Assembly (NCBI GenBank): GCA_002245135.1 | Contig: NGBS01000018.1 | Location: 1-64,000, forward strand | Length of the DNA: 64,000 nucleotides | DNA from: Proteromonas lacertae | Taxonomy: Eukaryota; Sar; Bigyra; Opalinata; Proteromonadidae | Direction of reading: 5' to 3' | In this document: one piece after another, positions 11,256 through 24,041 of the stretch | Layout: every line of letters begins with the position of its first letter | Numbering within the stretch: the first letter of the stretch is position 1 | The notes under the pieces: model-generated | Database searches by the model: none | What the model saw: the letters and a program-made list of their open reading frames with translations, nothing else | Told to the model about the DNA's origin: nothing | Program-made: the position numbers and the translations under genes

Positions 11256-12611
11256 ATGGAAAGTATAACTATTAAACCAGCTTATAAACCTCGTACTCTA
11301 GCACAGTGTGTAAATTTGTTAGCGCAGGAAGTATAATTCATAATATATATTATGTTCTATAGATCATGGGATTAATAATGTTGACAATAGCAATATATAT
11401 GTTGATAAAAAGGAAAAGTTATGGTATTTTCTTTGTATTAATCATAGGTGATAAACTAATCGATAATGAGGAGTTAATCTCATTATTTATATCATCTGTA
11501 GTTATATTGAGTTTTATATTAGTAATTGCATGTATTTCAGAAGCATTTATATTGAAACTGAAGAAATATAACAAATTTTCTACTTTATATCCAATTGTTA
11601 TATCGTATACTCAATGATGTTCTTATGATTTATTAATTTAGATCTATTCCAGGATTATCTATGTTTATTATCAATTTATTCTTGCTCATCTTTGATAAAA
11701 CGAATATAAAACCATCATTTGATTTATGTTGTAATTCAGTAGGTGAATATGATAATAGTACAAACAGTAAATGCAGTTTCATCGATGAAAAATTTGAATG
11801 TCAATCATTCGAATACTTTCAAGCAAAAATATATAATTATTTAGATGTCTTTTATCAACTATGTACCATATTATGTTTAATTTACACAATTTTCTCTGTA
11901 TATTTTTCATTATTTTATTATAGTGTTTTTATTCTTATCTTACTTACAAACAACTTCTGAAAGAAAATAGAATTTATAAATATGATGAACTTATAGTTAT
12001 AAACGATATTGATGAATTAAAGAACAAACAAAAGATAATAAAAATTGCATTATTTGTATTATCAATTCTATTTATTGTAACAAATGGAATTGTATTTTTC
12101 AAACGAAATGGTAATGGTTTTGATATAATTCCAATTAGTTTATGTATATTTTGGCTATTTTATGGGTTGGTAATGATTATATGTTCATTTAGATACAAAG
12201 AAATTGTAAGTTTTTTGAAAAGAAAACTTAATGGATATATAGCAATTTTGATAATTTTTATTCATTCTATCATATTATCAGTTTATGTTTCTACGATTAG
12301 TTATGATTATAATTGTTCAAAAACATTTCAGAAGTGTTGTATTGATTCTGATAGAAACAGTAAAGTATCAATATAATATTATTTATTTATTTATTTATTT
12401 CAAATAGTGTGATTTTGTAGATAATGATGATTGTGTTGATATTTATAGTCTTTATAAGAATATTCATTTTTATTTTAGCGTATTTAGAATAATAGGATTT
12501 ATAATAATGTGTGCTTTTTCAGTTGTAGCAGTATATGGATATTTGACTAAAGAACCAGAAGAAGGAAGACTTGAAGATGATTCTGAAAAGAATAGTATAT
12601 TTCTAGATTAA
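11256..12611 (+). CDS. Eight-TM membrane protein resembling two fused tetraspanins
   Basis: Predicted 405 aa after removing four introns (11331-11362, 11605-11641, 11898-11923, 12365-12407; the third is only 26 nt). Exon lengths sum to a multiple of three. Each half has about three close helices, then an extracellular loop with a CC...C...C pattern, then a fourth helix. The first loop reads CCNSVGEYDNSTNSKC...C, the second CCIDSDRNSKCDFVDNDDC. This is the cysteine layout of the tetraspanin large loop without the usual CCG glycine. The ends are cytosolic-like (MESITIKPAYKPR; EPEEGRLEDDSEKNS). Tetraspanins organise membrane microdomains, and a tandem fusion is unusual. Family membership rests on topology and cysteines, so it is tentative. 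Confidence 0.6.
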
Positions 12612-12771
12612 TTTTGTTTTTCTGTAAATCTGTAATGTTATTTTTCTGTGTATATTATTAATAAAATTGATATGTAATCATCACAAAATTTGAATTTTCA
12701 TAATAGAATGTAATGAAACGACTATATATCTTTTAAAATTTAAAACACGATATTCAATTACAAAACATTAG

Positions 12772-15700
12772 ATGCAATTTACAGATACAGAATACGATTT
12801 AGAAAGATGCGATAAATTTTTATCACCACTTTATTGGAAGGATATCAACCTACAATCAATCATATACACAAACACTTCATCTGAGTTTTTAAAACTATAT
12901 GTATAACAATGTTTAAAATGAATATATTCTAGAGATGCACTAAAGATCACTCAACCTATCTTGATACCGAAGAACTTCATGTAGGTGACAAATTTGGACC
13001 ATCTTGGTCTCATCATTGGGTTCATGTTAAAATTGATGTATAATATAATATAGTAAATGCATTTAGATACCAAATGATGAAAAATGGGTGAATAAAGAAT
13101 TACACTTTGCTTGGAATAGTAATTCTGAAGTACTAATATTCAAAAACGGTGTTCCTGTGCAAGGTTTAACTGGTGGAGAAAAAGAAAATCATCGTCATAT
13201 TTACATATTAACAAAAAATAGTAAAGGAAATGAAAAATTCGAATTATATTTGGAAGTTAGTTGTAATGGTTTAAGTGGTATAGGAAATGAATATATGATA
13301 TCTGCACCAGATCCAGATAGATATTACCCACTTGAAATAGCTGAAATAAAAGTGTTTAATCCAAAAGGATATAAATTATATATGAATTTCTTAACTCTCT
13401 ACGAAATAGCTAAAAACAACTTAAGCACTTCAACAATAACAAAACAATCGTTAAATATATGTAATTATGTAATGAACAATATAATCATAAAAGAAAATGG
13501 TAATAATTATGATGAAATGATAGAAATAACGGATAAATTTTTACATAGAAATAGGATAGAGAATAAAGAATGTATTTATGCAGTAGGAAATTGTCATATT
13601 GATTCAGCTTGGTTATGGAGATTTTGTGAAACAATAAAGAAAGTAGCAAGAAGTTATTCAACAGCATTGGAACTAATGCAATATTATGAAGATTATAAAT
13701 TCACAGCATCACAAATTCAACATTTAGAATGGATGGAAGAATATTATCCTGAATTGTTTCAAAAAATAAAAGAAAAAATAAAGGAAGGCAAGTTTATAAT
13801 AGAAGGTGGCTTATGGACTGAAATGGATGGAAATATACCAAGTGGTGAATCATTTTGTAAACAGATTTTATATGGTCAAAAATATGTAGAAGATAAGTTT
13901 GGTATTAGATGTAAAGTTTGCTGGTTACCTGATACATTTGGTTATAGTCCTCAATTACCACAAATCATATTAAATGGAGAAATGAAATACTTTTTAACTC
14001 AGAAATTATCATGGTCTTTAATCAATAAATTTCCACATAATTCATTCTATTGGGATGGAATTGATGGAAGTGAAATATTAGTCCATTTCCCACCTGCTGA
14101 TACTTATTCATCACAATGCACAATATCTGATATAATGAAATCAACTACCAATAATAAAGATAATATTATCACTACTAATAGTATATTATTATATGGAAAT
14201 GGTGATGGTGGTGGTGGTCCAACTAGAGATATGTTGGAAAGAATAAATACAGTGAAAGGTATAAATGGTTTACCAATTGTTAAATATTCTACACCTTTTG
14301 AGTTTTTTACTGCTTTGAATGATGATTATCAGCGTAAAGATGTAGTTAATCCTTCTCATTGGAGAGGTGAGTTGTATTTGGAGTTACATCAAGGTACATT
14401 TACATCACAAGCGATGTGTAAAATGAATAATAGAAGAATAGAATATTTGTATAGAAATGTTGAATTCTTATCACTTTGGAAAATATTGCTTTTAAATAAT
14501 GTTAATGAATATCCACATGAAATGATTCATAAGAATATGAAGCAGTTTTTATTAACACAATTCCATGATGTTTTACCTGGGACTTGCATTCATGATGTAT
14601 ATGAAGATGTGAAAGAAATGCATGAAAAAATAATTGAAAATGGTAATAAAATGGTTGATAAATCAGTCAAAAGTATTTTAGAAAAACATCAAAAATCTGA
14701 TAATAATAATAATAAAACTGATATTATTGTGTTTAATTCAAATATAACTGAAGTTAATACAATATTAGAATTGAATAGTCAAAGATATAATAATAATTAT
14801 GATATTGAAGATATAGTAATCCTACAAAAGAGTCATATTAATGAAAATTTATTAATTCCAGTAGAATTGCAACCATTGTCATTCTCTTCGTTAAAGAAAA
14901 GTGTTATTCAGAATATTAATCATTCTCAATATATATCAATTCATCAAGAAGAAGATAATAATGTTATAGTTATAGAGAATGAATATTTAAAAGTGAAAAT
15001 ATCATCGAAAAATGGTAAATTCATTAGTGTTATAGATAAAGATGCCAAGAATAGAGAAATTGTAACGGATAGTATTGACCTTCACCATTTAGTGTTATAC
15101 AATGATATTCCCTTTTATTGGGATGCATGGGATATAATGCCTTATTATAAAGAAACTGGAGTTGAATGTAAAGTGAATTCAATAGAATTATTAGAAGAAG
15201 GTCCATTAAGAGTATGTATACAATTGATCTATGATATAATTGGTGAAAAATCAATGTTAATACAGAAAATGTATATGTACTATAATTCAAAGATAATTAA
15301 CTTTGAGAGTGACATTGATTGGAAAGAATCTCACAAACTATTGAAAGCAGAATTTACTACACCAATTCATTCATTTAATACAAAATATGATATTCCTTAT
15401 GGTTTTATTGAAAGACCAACACACACAAACACAAGCTGGGATCGAGCCAAATATGAAGTTTGTGGTCATAATTACATGTCAATAAGTGAAAGAGGTTATA
15501 GTATAAGTATATTGAATGATTGTAAGTATGGAATGGGTACTAGAGATAGAACAATGCATTTAGTATATATTAATATTTATATCTGTTTCAAAATATATAG
15601 TCGTTATTAAGATCTCCAAAATTGCCAGATCCTGAGTGTGATATGGGTAAACATCATTTCTGGTATGGAATTCTATTAGATAATACTGATGATATTGGAA

Positions 15701-16080
15701 AAGTAATAAAACAATCAGAGATATATAACAATATACCCAACATCTATTATAATTCACAATCTATAGGTAATTCTTATTCTTTTGTGAAATATAAGTATGA
15801 TGATAATATTTATCCACAAATCTCTTGTATTAAACTGTCTGAAGATTGTAAGTATATGATTATGAGAATTGCAGAGATTAGTGGTGGATCTGGTAATGTT
15901 TCTATCGAATTGGATAGTAAAATAGGAAATGTTTATGAATCGAATATATTAGAAGATATTAAAAAGCCAATTGAAAAAGAAAATGACAATATGTTTAATG
16001 TATGTTTGTTTCTTTATATTTCATAGATTTATTTGAATGCTTTTCAGTTAATAACTGTTGCTATAGAAATTTTACATTGA
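12772..16080 (+). CDS. Alpha-mannosidase, glycoside hydrolase family 38 (Ams1/MAN2C1 type)
   Basis: Removes alpha-linked mannose from free oligosaccharides in the cytosol or vacuole. The model gives 1060 aa with introns 12901-12932, 13038-13066, 15563-15600 and 16000-16026. The N-terminal FGPSWSHHWVHVKIDIP segment is typical of the Ams1/MAN2C1 branch. The zinc site shows in GNCHIDSAWLWRF (His255, Asp257). The nucleophile Asp lies in WLPDTFGYSPQLPQI (about residue 367), and the third zinc His probably in QFHDVLPGTCIHDV. The conserved LSLLRSPKLPDPECDMGKH block spans the third intron, which supports that splice. No signal peptide is seen, consistent with a cytosolic enzyme. Confidence 0.95.
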
Positions 16081-16194
16081 TTTATTAATTTGTATTATGT
16101 TTATGATGATTTTTTATTTTTGTGGGGTTTATCGAAAATTTCCATAATTCCCATAAAAAAGCTTGTTTCTTTTGAATTTTGATTTTTTATTTAG

Positions 16195-17235
16195 ATGAGT
16201 GTTAATCGTCCTACATTTAGAATAACTTTAAATTTTGAAGAAGTCCCTGTTTCTGTTACATTTTTAGGAATTATCGCTTTATTCGGAGTAATAGGATTTT
16301 TTTCTGAAGGATTTACAAAAGGAATAGCATTTATACCAGCTTAGTATATTTTTATATATTACAATTTCAATAGTACTTTAATTATGGATGTGAAATTATG
16401 GAATATATTCACTGGCTCGTTTTTCAATAACTCACCAATAGGAGTATGAAATTATCTGTTTATTATATTAGCTAATCTTGAGTTTAATCACTCTAGCTTG
16501 CATAATGCCGCCAATTGAACTAGGATGGACTAAATACCCATTTTTATTTTATTGGATTGGAATGTCTGCTGGTATTAGTGCAGTGAACTTTTTTATTTGT
16601 GTAATATTCTATGGTCTTACAGAAAAAATGCCTTTCTTGTATATTTAATATATATCAATTTAGAACAACTCCAATAATCACAATGTATGGTATAATAGAA
16701 GCGCTATTAATGGGTTTAGCTGAATTGTTTCCAACTGCATATATTGCTTCCATAAAACAATTAAAATTTAGAGTATATATTCTTTCATATATAACCTATT
16801 AGTATTTACCATTATATTTCCACTTATTCTCCTATATAATTCCATTGTTATACTCTCAAAGTTGGATATATCCAATAATGACTGGATATACATTCTTTAT
16901 TAGTTGGATTATTCTTAGATATTATATTATATTGAAAGATGGAAGTCAAGGCGATCATTCAGAAGCTTTTGCTTTTATTCAATTATCTCCTGAATTATTG
17001 AAGTATTTATATTTCATATTATATATATATTATCAGACCTTTATTTGTATTAATGAGTAATGGTGCTTCATTTGTATTCAGGCCATTTATTGAAAGACAA
17101 AAACCCCAACAAAAACAGAGAATGATTAATTCTGAATATAATGATGATCCAATTACTACAAGGAGAAGAGAAAGAGCTTTAAAAGCTTTGGATGAGAAAT
17201 TAAAACAATTAGAAAATGGTCCTCCACCATCTTAA
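16195..17235 (+). CDS. TMEM115-like (rhomboid-fold, DUF1751) membrane protein
   Basis: Golgi membrane protein family related to rhomboids but without protease residues; the human member acts in retrograde Golgi traffic. The model is 297 aa with introns 16344-16373, 16444-16471, 16639-16663 (25 nt), 16773-16802 and 17003-17036. Recognisable parts are WNIFTGSFFNNSPIG (W-x-x-x-T-x-x-F block), LTTPIITMYGIIEALLMGL, FISWIILRYY and the family signature GDHSEAFAFIQLSPELL. A charged cytosolic tail ends GPPPS. About six hydrophobic helices are visible. Its stop is 38 bp from the stop of the convergent kinase-LRR gene. Confidence 0.8.
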
Positions 17236-17273
17236 TTATTTTTTTTATTATATTTTCTATTGAATGGATTTCC

Positions 17274-20261
17274 TTATGCAACTAATAATAATAATAGATA
17301 AAATAAAACAAAAGAGAATATAACCATCCAACGTTTTATTCCTTCATTCACTTTATCTACATTAATTGTTTTAATTGTAGAAAAGAAATTTCTAAATCTG
17401 TTTAATTCTAATTTATCTATATTCTCTTTCAATGATATTTTTAATTCTACTAAATCATAAAATATACCTTTGTTTTCTTTCATTAATCTTAATTCTTTTT
17501 CATCCGATATAATTCCTGATAAATTTATCTTATCTAATGGTTTATAATCTTTTAATCTATCTATTAACTTTTTTAACTTTTTTTTACTCATTCCAATATC
17601 TATTCAATTATAAATATCATTATATTTATAATGTACTTTCAAGATTCAATGATAAATTATCATTAATAAATATATCTAAATTTTCACATATTATTTCTAT
17701 TCCTTCATCTCCAATTGGATTATTACATATTGTAATACTACATTCATTTTTTGGTAAAGTATTAACTAGTTCTTTTAATCCTTTAGAAGTAATTTTATTA
17801 TTGGATAAGTCAATTTCATTATAATCAATCTGCTTTATATATAATACATGAGAATCCTTCACATTTAAACCTATTTCATTATAAAAATTAAATTTTATAC
17901 TTGAAAAATCATATTTTCTATAATCATTTCTTTTCTTTTTAATACAATATTTCAAATAATATTTCAATTCTTCATTTGTCCATAATAAACATTTCAGTTC
18001 TATAAATGGATATTTCTCATCTTCTAATGATTTTGAACAAATTGATTTTAATCCTTTCATTCTAATATTATTCTCATTTAAGTTTATTCTGCAAAGTTTT
18101 TCAAACGAAGATAAATGGTTAATCAATATTTCTGCACTTTTATCTGTAAGATTATTGTCTAAATGAATGAAAAATATCAAATTATACTACTCAAATCTAA
18201 ATACTCTATTGCTTTTAATTCATTAAGTCTTAATGAAATGAATGAATTGAAGAAATCGTCATCAATATTTATATTACTCAGATTAAATACATTGCCCTTT
18301 TTGATGTATTTTATTAATACAGGAATGTCTTTGTCAATCAGTAATTCTATATGTCTAGTAATATCAAAATCAAATTTAATATTGGAAATTGGAAATTTGG
18401 AAAATAATGATTTTAGTCCTTCTGAACAAATGAAATTGTTTTGTTTAATATCTATTCTCTCTAGATTTGGATATTTATATAATTTTGTTGTTAATATTTT
18501 AATTGATTCGTCATTTAATCTCATTTCTCTAAGATTCAATTCATTTCTTTTGTTAATTAATAGATGTAAATAAGGTAACATCAATTTCAATCCCTCATAA
18601 CCAATTCTATTATCTATTTCATAATATAAAAGTAATAAAATTAAAATACGTTGTAGATTTACAGATTTCAATTTCGTCATTGGAATTGATTCCACAAATG
18701 ATTCAAGAAATTTTGAAGCAATGTCAAGGTACGATAAATCTAATTCTTGCAGATTTGATAATTGATAAAAATATGATCCAAAAGATAATTGATTTTGATT
18801 TGGTATCGTTATTCCATAATTACTAAATCCTATTTTTGTTGGATTGATTAATTTTAATACTTCAAAGATATACTCAATTCCTTCTTCACATAGACATAGA
18901 TATTTTGAAGAAACATTTATTATTTCTTTATTATTTTTATCACTATAGATATTAAAGATCATTTCATCTAAATAACATTCTTCTCTTTCTTTACATTTAT
19001 TGGTTATTTGGATTCTTTTTAATAGTAAATTAATAATTCTATTTAATGATGGTAAAATAATCACTATATTTGATTTGAACAATATCCAATCATCTAATGA
19101 GAATGGCGGATTTTCTTGATTTATTGCAGGAAATAATATCTATTTTATTATATTATTAAATAACATATACCTTTCTATAATCTTCTTTCCAAAAACAATT
19201 AAACTCTTCATCATTCATCCCACATATTTCTTTTAGAGTTTTACTACCTATGTAACCACCTTTTAAATAGAAATTTACAGTAAGAGAATCATATTTGCTT
19301 CCTGTATTATAGTACATCCAACTACTTGTTGATGAATAATTATTACTTTTATAATTAACATTATCCAAAGAAGGTGCAAGAGTCTGTTGAGATAATTTCG
19401 TAGCTCTTTGTTGAGATAAGAATTCTACTATTCTTTCCGTTTGATATATGTTTATTCTTCGATCTGGATCTTTTTCTAACATTCTATTTATCAATTCCTC
19501 TATTTCAAATATTCTTTCACCATTAATTCTTTCAAAATCTAAATAAGTTGAATGAATTATCTTTTCTTTTACTTCTTCTGTAGTATTTCCTTCAAATGCC
19601 ATTCTTAATGTATAAAGTTCGTATAATATACAACCCAGCGAAAATATATCACTAGCTGTTGAATAAGGAGGAAGTTTTTCTTTCCATAATTCTGGAGCAA
19701 TATAATTAATAGTTCCATTCAATTCAATATCTATTCTATGTCTTAGTATTGCTAATCCAAAATCACTTACTTTTAATATCATTTTATCTTTATCTTTTTC
19801 TATTAATATATTTCCAGGTTTTAAATCTCGATGAATAATTCCTTTACTGTGAATATACTTCAAACCTTCCACTAAATCTTTCATAAAACTGAAAATTTCC
19901 TAGAGACTATATAATTAACAAAATATACATCAAGTGTAAAATCTTCATTCTTCTTTTTCTTCTCATATATGATTTTCCATAAATCACCTTTTTCATAATA
20001 TTTAGTATAAATATAAACTAGATATTTATCTTTATCAATATAGTAACCAATAAATTCAATGACATTTTTATGGTTTAAGTTGAGTAACATGTTTATTTCA
20101 TTAATTGCATCGTTAAACTTTCTCTCTGTATTGATATTGGGATTTAATATTTCTTTTCGAGCTACTAATTTGCCATTATGTTCTACTAAACACACTTTGC
20201 CAAAACCTCCTTTACCTTTTTCCCTACTAATGCAATTATTCTCATTATCACTTCTATTCAT
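17274..20261 (-). CDS. Protein kinase fused to leucine-rich repeats with C-terminal membrane anchor
   Basis: Predicted 953 aa Ser/Thr-type kinase. The kinase (about residues 10-300) has the glycine loop GKGGFGKVCLVEH, the VARKE lysine, HRDLKPGNILI, DFG and NGTINYIAPE. A region of RNI-like leucine-rich repeats follows (YLDLSNNLTDKSAEIL, EIDLSNNKITSKGLKELV). One hydrophobic C-terminal helix (WMVIFSFVLFYLLLLLVA) ends the protein, so it looks tail-anchored with the kinase in the cytosol. Introns are 19900-19928, 19140-19170, 18159-18187 and 17600-17636. Exons sum to a multiple of three and each junction restores a family motif. An N-terminal kinase with C-terminal LRRs reverses the plant LRR-receptor-kinase order. 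Substrate unknown. Confidence 0.85.
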
Positions 20262-20264
20262 TAC

Positions 20265-20385
20265 TTCAAATTACATAAACAGAAATATTTATGTAAATAA
20301 TTCTTTTACATAGTAATTACAGTAATTTACATATCACAATTTACATAAATTTCTATGTAAAAGATTACATTTCATTTAACTGCAA
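20265..20385. promoter_or_regulatory. Cluster of TTACAT/ATGTAA motifs upstream of the kinase-LRR gene
   Basis: Seven copies of TTACAT or its complement ATGTAA occur in about 120 bases immediately upstream of the minus-strand start at 20261. Two more lie at about 20831-20850, between the kinase fragment and the C2 gene. The repetition suggests a binding site shared by the two kinase promoters. It may also be an AT-rich repeat with no function. Confidence 0.3.
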
Positions 20386-20417
20386 AGAAATACAACTTCA
20401 TCTATCTGTGGATTTAC

Positions 20418-20762
20418 CTATGAATTGTTAATAATTTTCTCTTTATTCTTCATTATAATTCTCAGTATCAATAAATAATCTTTTAACTCAACTATATTTC
20501 TATTTTTTATGGTCTTTAGCAAATTAATTTTTAGTATTGTAGACTCTATCTTTGACACTGTAATATTGCTAGATCTAATTACTTTTTTAATTACTTCTTT
20601 ACCATCAGCTACTACATTCACTGTATCATAATTCACTTCTTTTCGAGCTAATAATTGGTATTCATGTTCAACTAAATACATTTTACCATATCCACACTCA
20701 CCAATACATTCAATAACTTCATCTAATCTAGGATGTACTCTTTCCATAATTTCATTAGACAT
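20418..20762 (-). pseudogene. Truncated protein kinase N-lobe, paralog of the kinase-LRR gene
   Basis: The 114-aa frame starts MSNEIMERVHPRLDEV and shows a kinase glycine loop (GECGYGKMYLVEHEYQLLARKEV) close to that of the neighbour at 17274-20261, then a helix-C/beta-4 like segment (IKNRNIVELKDYLLI). It stops before HRD, DFG or any C-lobe, and none of these is found before the neighbour's start. It therefore looks like a remnant of a tandem kinase duplication rather than an active enzyme. Confidence 0.6.
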
Positions 20763-20870
20763 AACAAGGAAGAAACAAAGAAATGAAAATGAAAATAGAT
20801 TTGATTATGATTTGGATTAAAAAAGTAATTTACATGTCATAATTACATAATTTTTTAAAATTTTGAGTTA

Positions 20871-23800
20871 ATGGCTTCAGAGTTTTCTATCATCTGTATA
20901 TTATCACAATTTGTAATATTTGTAGATTATGAAATAGAATTAGTGAATAAAGAATCAAAAGAGAAGCTTTTAAAGCCATATATGGTACTTTCTGTTCCTG
21001 GTTCTAAACCGATAAGAGAATCATATGACGAAAAAATAATGAACAAATATGAATGGAAGAAACAATACAAATTCCTCTATAAAGTGAAAAGCAAGAAACA
21101 GCTAATCGAAGATAACTGTTATATAGAAATCTATTCAGGTGATATATCAAATACAGAGAAGAGTATATTTTTAGGAGATATTGTGATGGATATGTTTAGT
21201 TTAACTCATGGACCAACAAAACATAAAATCGAGTTATTACACTCTTCTGAACATCTATATCTAAATTTCACGTTTGAATCAATTCAAAAATCCTATACTG
21301 AATTTCATCTAAGTAAAATAATAATCCCCAAAATCACTGATTCTTTGCCAATACTGACCTATTCTCTCTCTGGTAGGAAATTGAGTGAAACAGTGACAAG
21401 TTTTAATGAATATAGTGTAGATGAGTTAATAAGTGATGATGAAAAAATCCCCAAATTAAAAATTCCGTTAATGATGGCTGATGTAATAAATCCATCATTA
21501 ACATTAAATTTCGAATTAAAAACGAATGATAATAATGAGTTAGGATATTGTTCCTTTGGTATTTGTGCTTTATATAAACGAAATATCGATGAATGTGTAA
21601 TTCTTGAAGGAAATATAAAGAATATAAATAATGATAAAAAGTATAAGATTCAAGCTGAATTAATGATCAATAATTTCCCTCGGGCTTGTGTAACTCCAGG
21701 ATATCATATATATGAAAATAATTTAAACATATATAAAGATATAGTAATTCAAGAAGGCACAAATTCATTAAAAGATAAGATTGATATTCCCTTTTTAAAC
21801 AGTAATATTTATAGTAATCCTTGTAATGATAGTCAAGTATTAGAATATCCGATAATATATGAAATTAATATAAATTCAATTCATTGTCATTTGGTTAATA
21901 ATATTAATAATAGCCAAAATAGTTTGAATGATTTATTTATTCAGTTTTATAGTTCTTATGGAAGTTCAAGTTTGACTAAATTAATAAAACAAAAAAAATA
22001 TGAAAGATATAAACAGTTATATGTATAATACCAATATCTATTTACCTCCAATATCAACGAAAAGACCTTATCTATTTAGAAACCAATATTTGACAGTAGA
22101 AATGTACAAAGGTAATAATAACAAGAGAATGATTATTGGTAATTATAAGTTGAATATTCATACATTATTAAGTGGTGGTACAAAATATGAATTGAAGTTA
22201 GATATAAATAATAATAATAATAATTCAATCTGTAGGTTTGGAGTTTAATGTAAATTATAAAACTACTGAAAATATCAATGTCCAGTTGAATGATGTAATT
22301 ATTGATAATTATATATGTGATAATGATAATGAAGAATTATTGTATATATTATCTATATATATTTATATATTATTAGAATCTATTATAAGGATTTGAATGA
22401 TAAGACAATACATAATAATGATATAACAATTGAAGATACTCGAACAATATTTCATAATATTAAACCATTCAATATTACATTATCATCAACAGACAATAAA
22501 GATAATACATTTCTAACGTTTCTAATTAGAGAGAAAAGTATAACGAAATATACAAAATGTAAAATATCCATTCCAATTAATCGTTTTATTCCAATTGATA
22601 AACATAAAGAATTGACTATAGAGATGCAAGGAAGAGGAATAGAAATAACAAAACCAAGTATAAATTATATATATAATATATAATAGTCACTATTTATATA
22701 AATGCCATTTTATCCAATACAGTCAACAAAGGTATTGTGTACAGTTATATTCCATATATTCATGGAGTGATGATGAATTCTGGTTTATATTTAGATGATG
22801 ATAATTATGATTATAGTAATAGATTAAATATTCAACCATATTATCCATCTTCCTACGATGAAATTGAAAGATATAATAACGAAGAAAGAGACAATAATAA
22901 TAATAATGTTGAGGAATTATTATCAGATGATGATGGTTTATTAGTGACTGTAATATCTTCATCTATTGATATTCCTCATTTTGTTATTATTTATCTAAAG
23001 AGAGAAGAAATGGAGATATATAATGAAGAGAATAATAAAAGAATCAATTCAATTGAATATGGAAGTTTAGAGTGTTTGGAATATCATAATTTAGTGGAAA
23101 TATATTCATGTGATTTGAATTTAGTAATATTTTCTCCACTTAGTGGAAAGATTGAAAAAGGGTTAAAGAGAAGGATTAATAATAATAAAATAGGGAATAG
23201 TGAAGATTTATTTTCATCTAGAAGATTCGTATATATATATATATATATATCTTATATCGTATTTATTAATATATAGACATTGATGGAGAATAAAGAATCA
23301 GAAAAAGAAGATCGATTTGTTAATCGTTCAATTATGACTTCCATCATTGAAAGAAATGATAAAAGTAAATATTTACATGTAAGATCACTGAGTTATGAAA
23401 CATTAAACTTTTTAGATTCACAGAATTCTATTTTAGATTTAGAACCCAAAGGAAAAGACAAGAATAAATCAAATGAAGATAATGATGACGATGATTCTGA
23501 GAATATGAATATTCCATATTTAGTTTGTGAAGAATGTGGTAAATTCATCCAATTACAATGTCCATCCTGTAAACAAGTTATTAGTGATAATACAGTTTAT
23601 GATTGTGGAAAAATAAAGTGTTTAAAATGTAATAAAACCTCTAATATCACTAGAAAAGAAGGTGATAATGATATTGACTTGTTTTGTCTGTTTTGTAATA
23701 ACATTTTACATCCTAAAGATAGTGAGTTTGTTCCTGGTTATTATTGTTGTTGTGGACAGTATATTAATGGTAAATGTGATTGTGGTAAGACTCCTAGTAA

Positions 23801-23918
23801 TGTGTTCTATTTTAAAGCTAAATGTAAAGATTGTGGTAGTTTGAACTTGGTTGATGTTCAAGGATTGAAGTGTGCTAGTTGTGATGGTGATTTGTTAGAC
23901 TTTCATATACCAGAATAA
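20871..23918 (+). CDS. C2-domain-like protein with C-terminal zinc-ribbon array
   Basis: Large protein of about 1000 aa assembled from several exons. Beta-rich segments such as YEIELVNKESKEKLLKPYMV and YLTVEMYKGNNNKRMIIGNYKL look like C2 strands. The C-terminus holds about nine CxxC-type pairs (CEECGKFIQLQCPSCKQ, CLKCNKTS, CLFCNN, CKDCGS, CASCDG), suggesting several zinc ribbons. Introns resolved are 20896-20925 (30 nt, in frame and stop-free), 22342-22376, 22658-22686 and 23229-23276. A frame slip sits at the eight-A run near 21990, and another break near 22230 is unexplained. I do not recognise a specific family; membrane or phosphoinositide binding is only inferred from the C2-like part. 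Confidence 0.6.
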
Positions 23919-24041
23919 TATATTTTTGTTTATAATTATATTAATGATTATATATTACTTTTATTCGTTGTTGTTTTATTCAAAAATATAATAATGTAGG
24001 CTCGAATTCTTATCAAATATTTTCTTTTCTTCTTTTGAATT

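Noticed and set aside
17274-19082. Three separate small LRR proteins next to a kinase
   Set aside because: Each ends or starts inside a typical short intron; joining restores LRR consensus at the junctions and keeps all phases.
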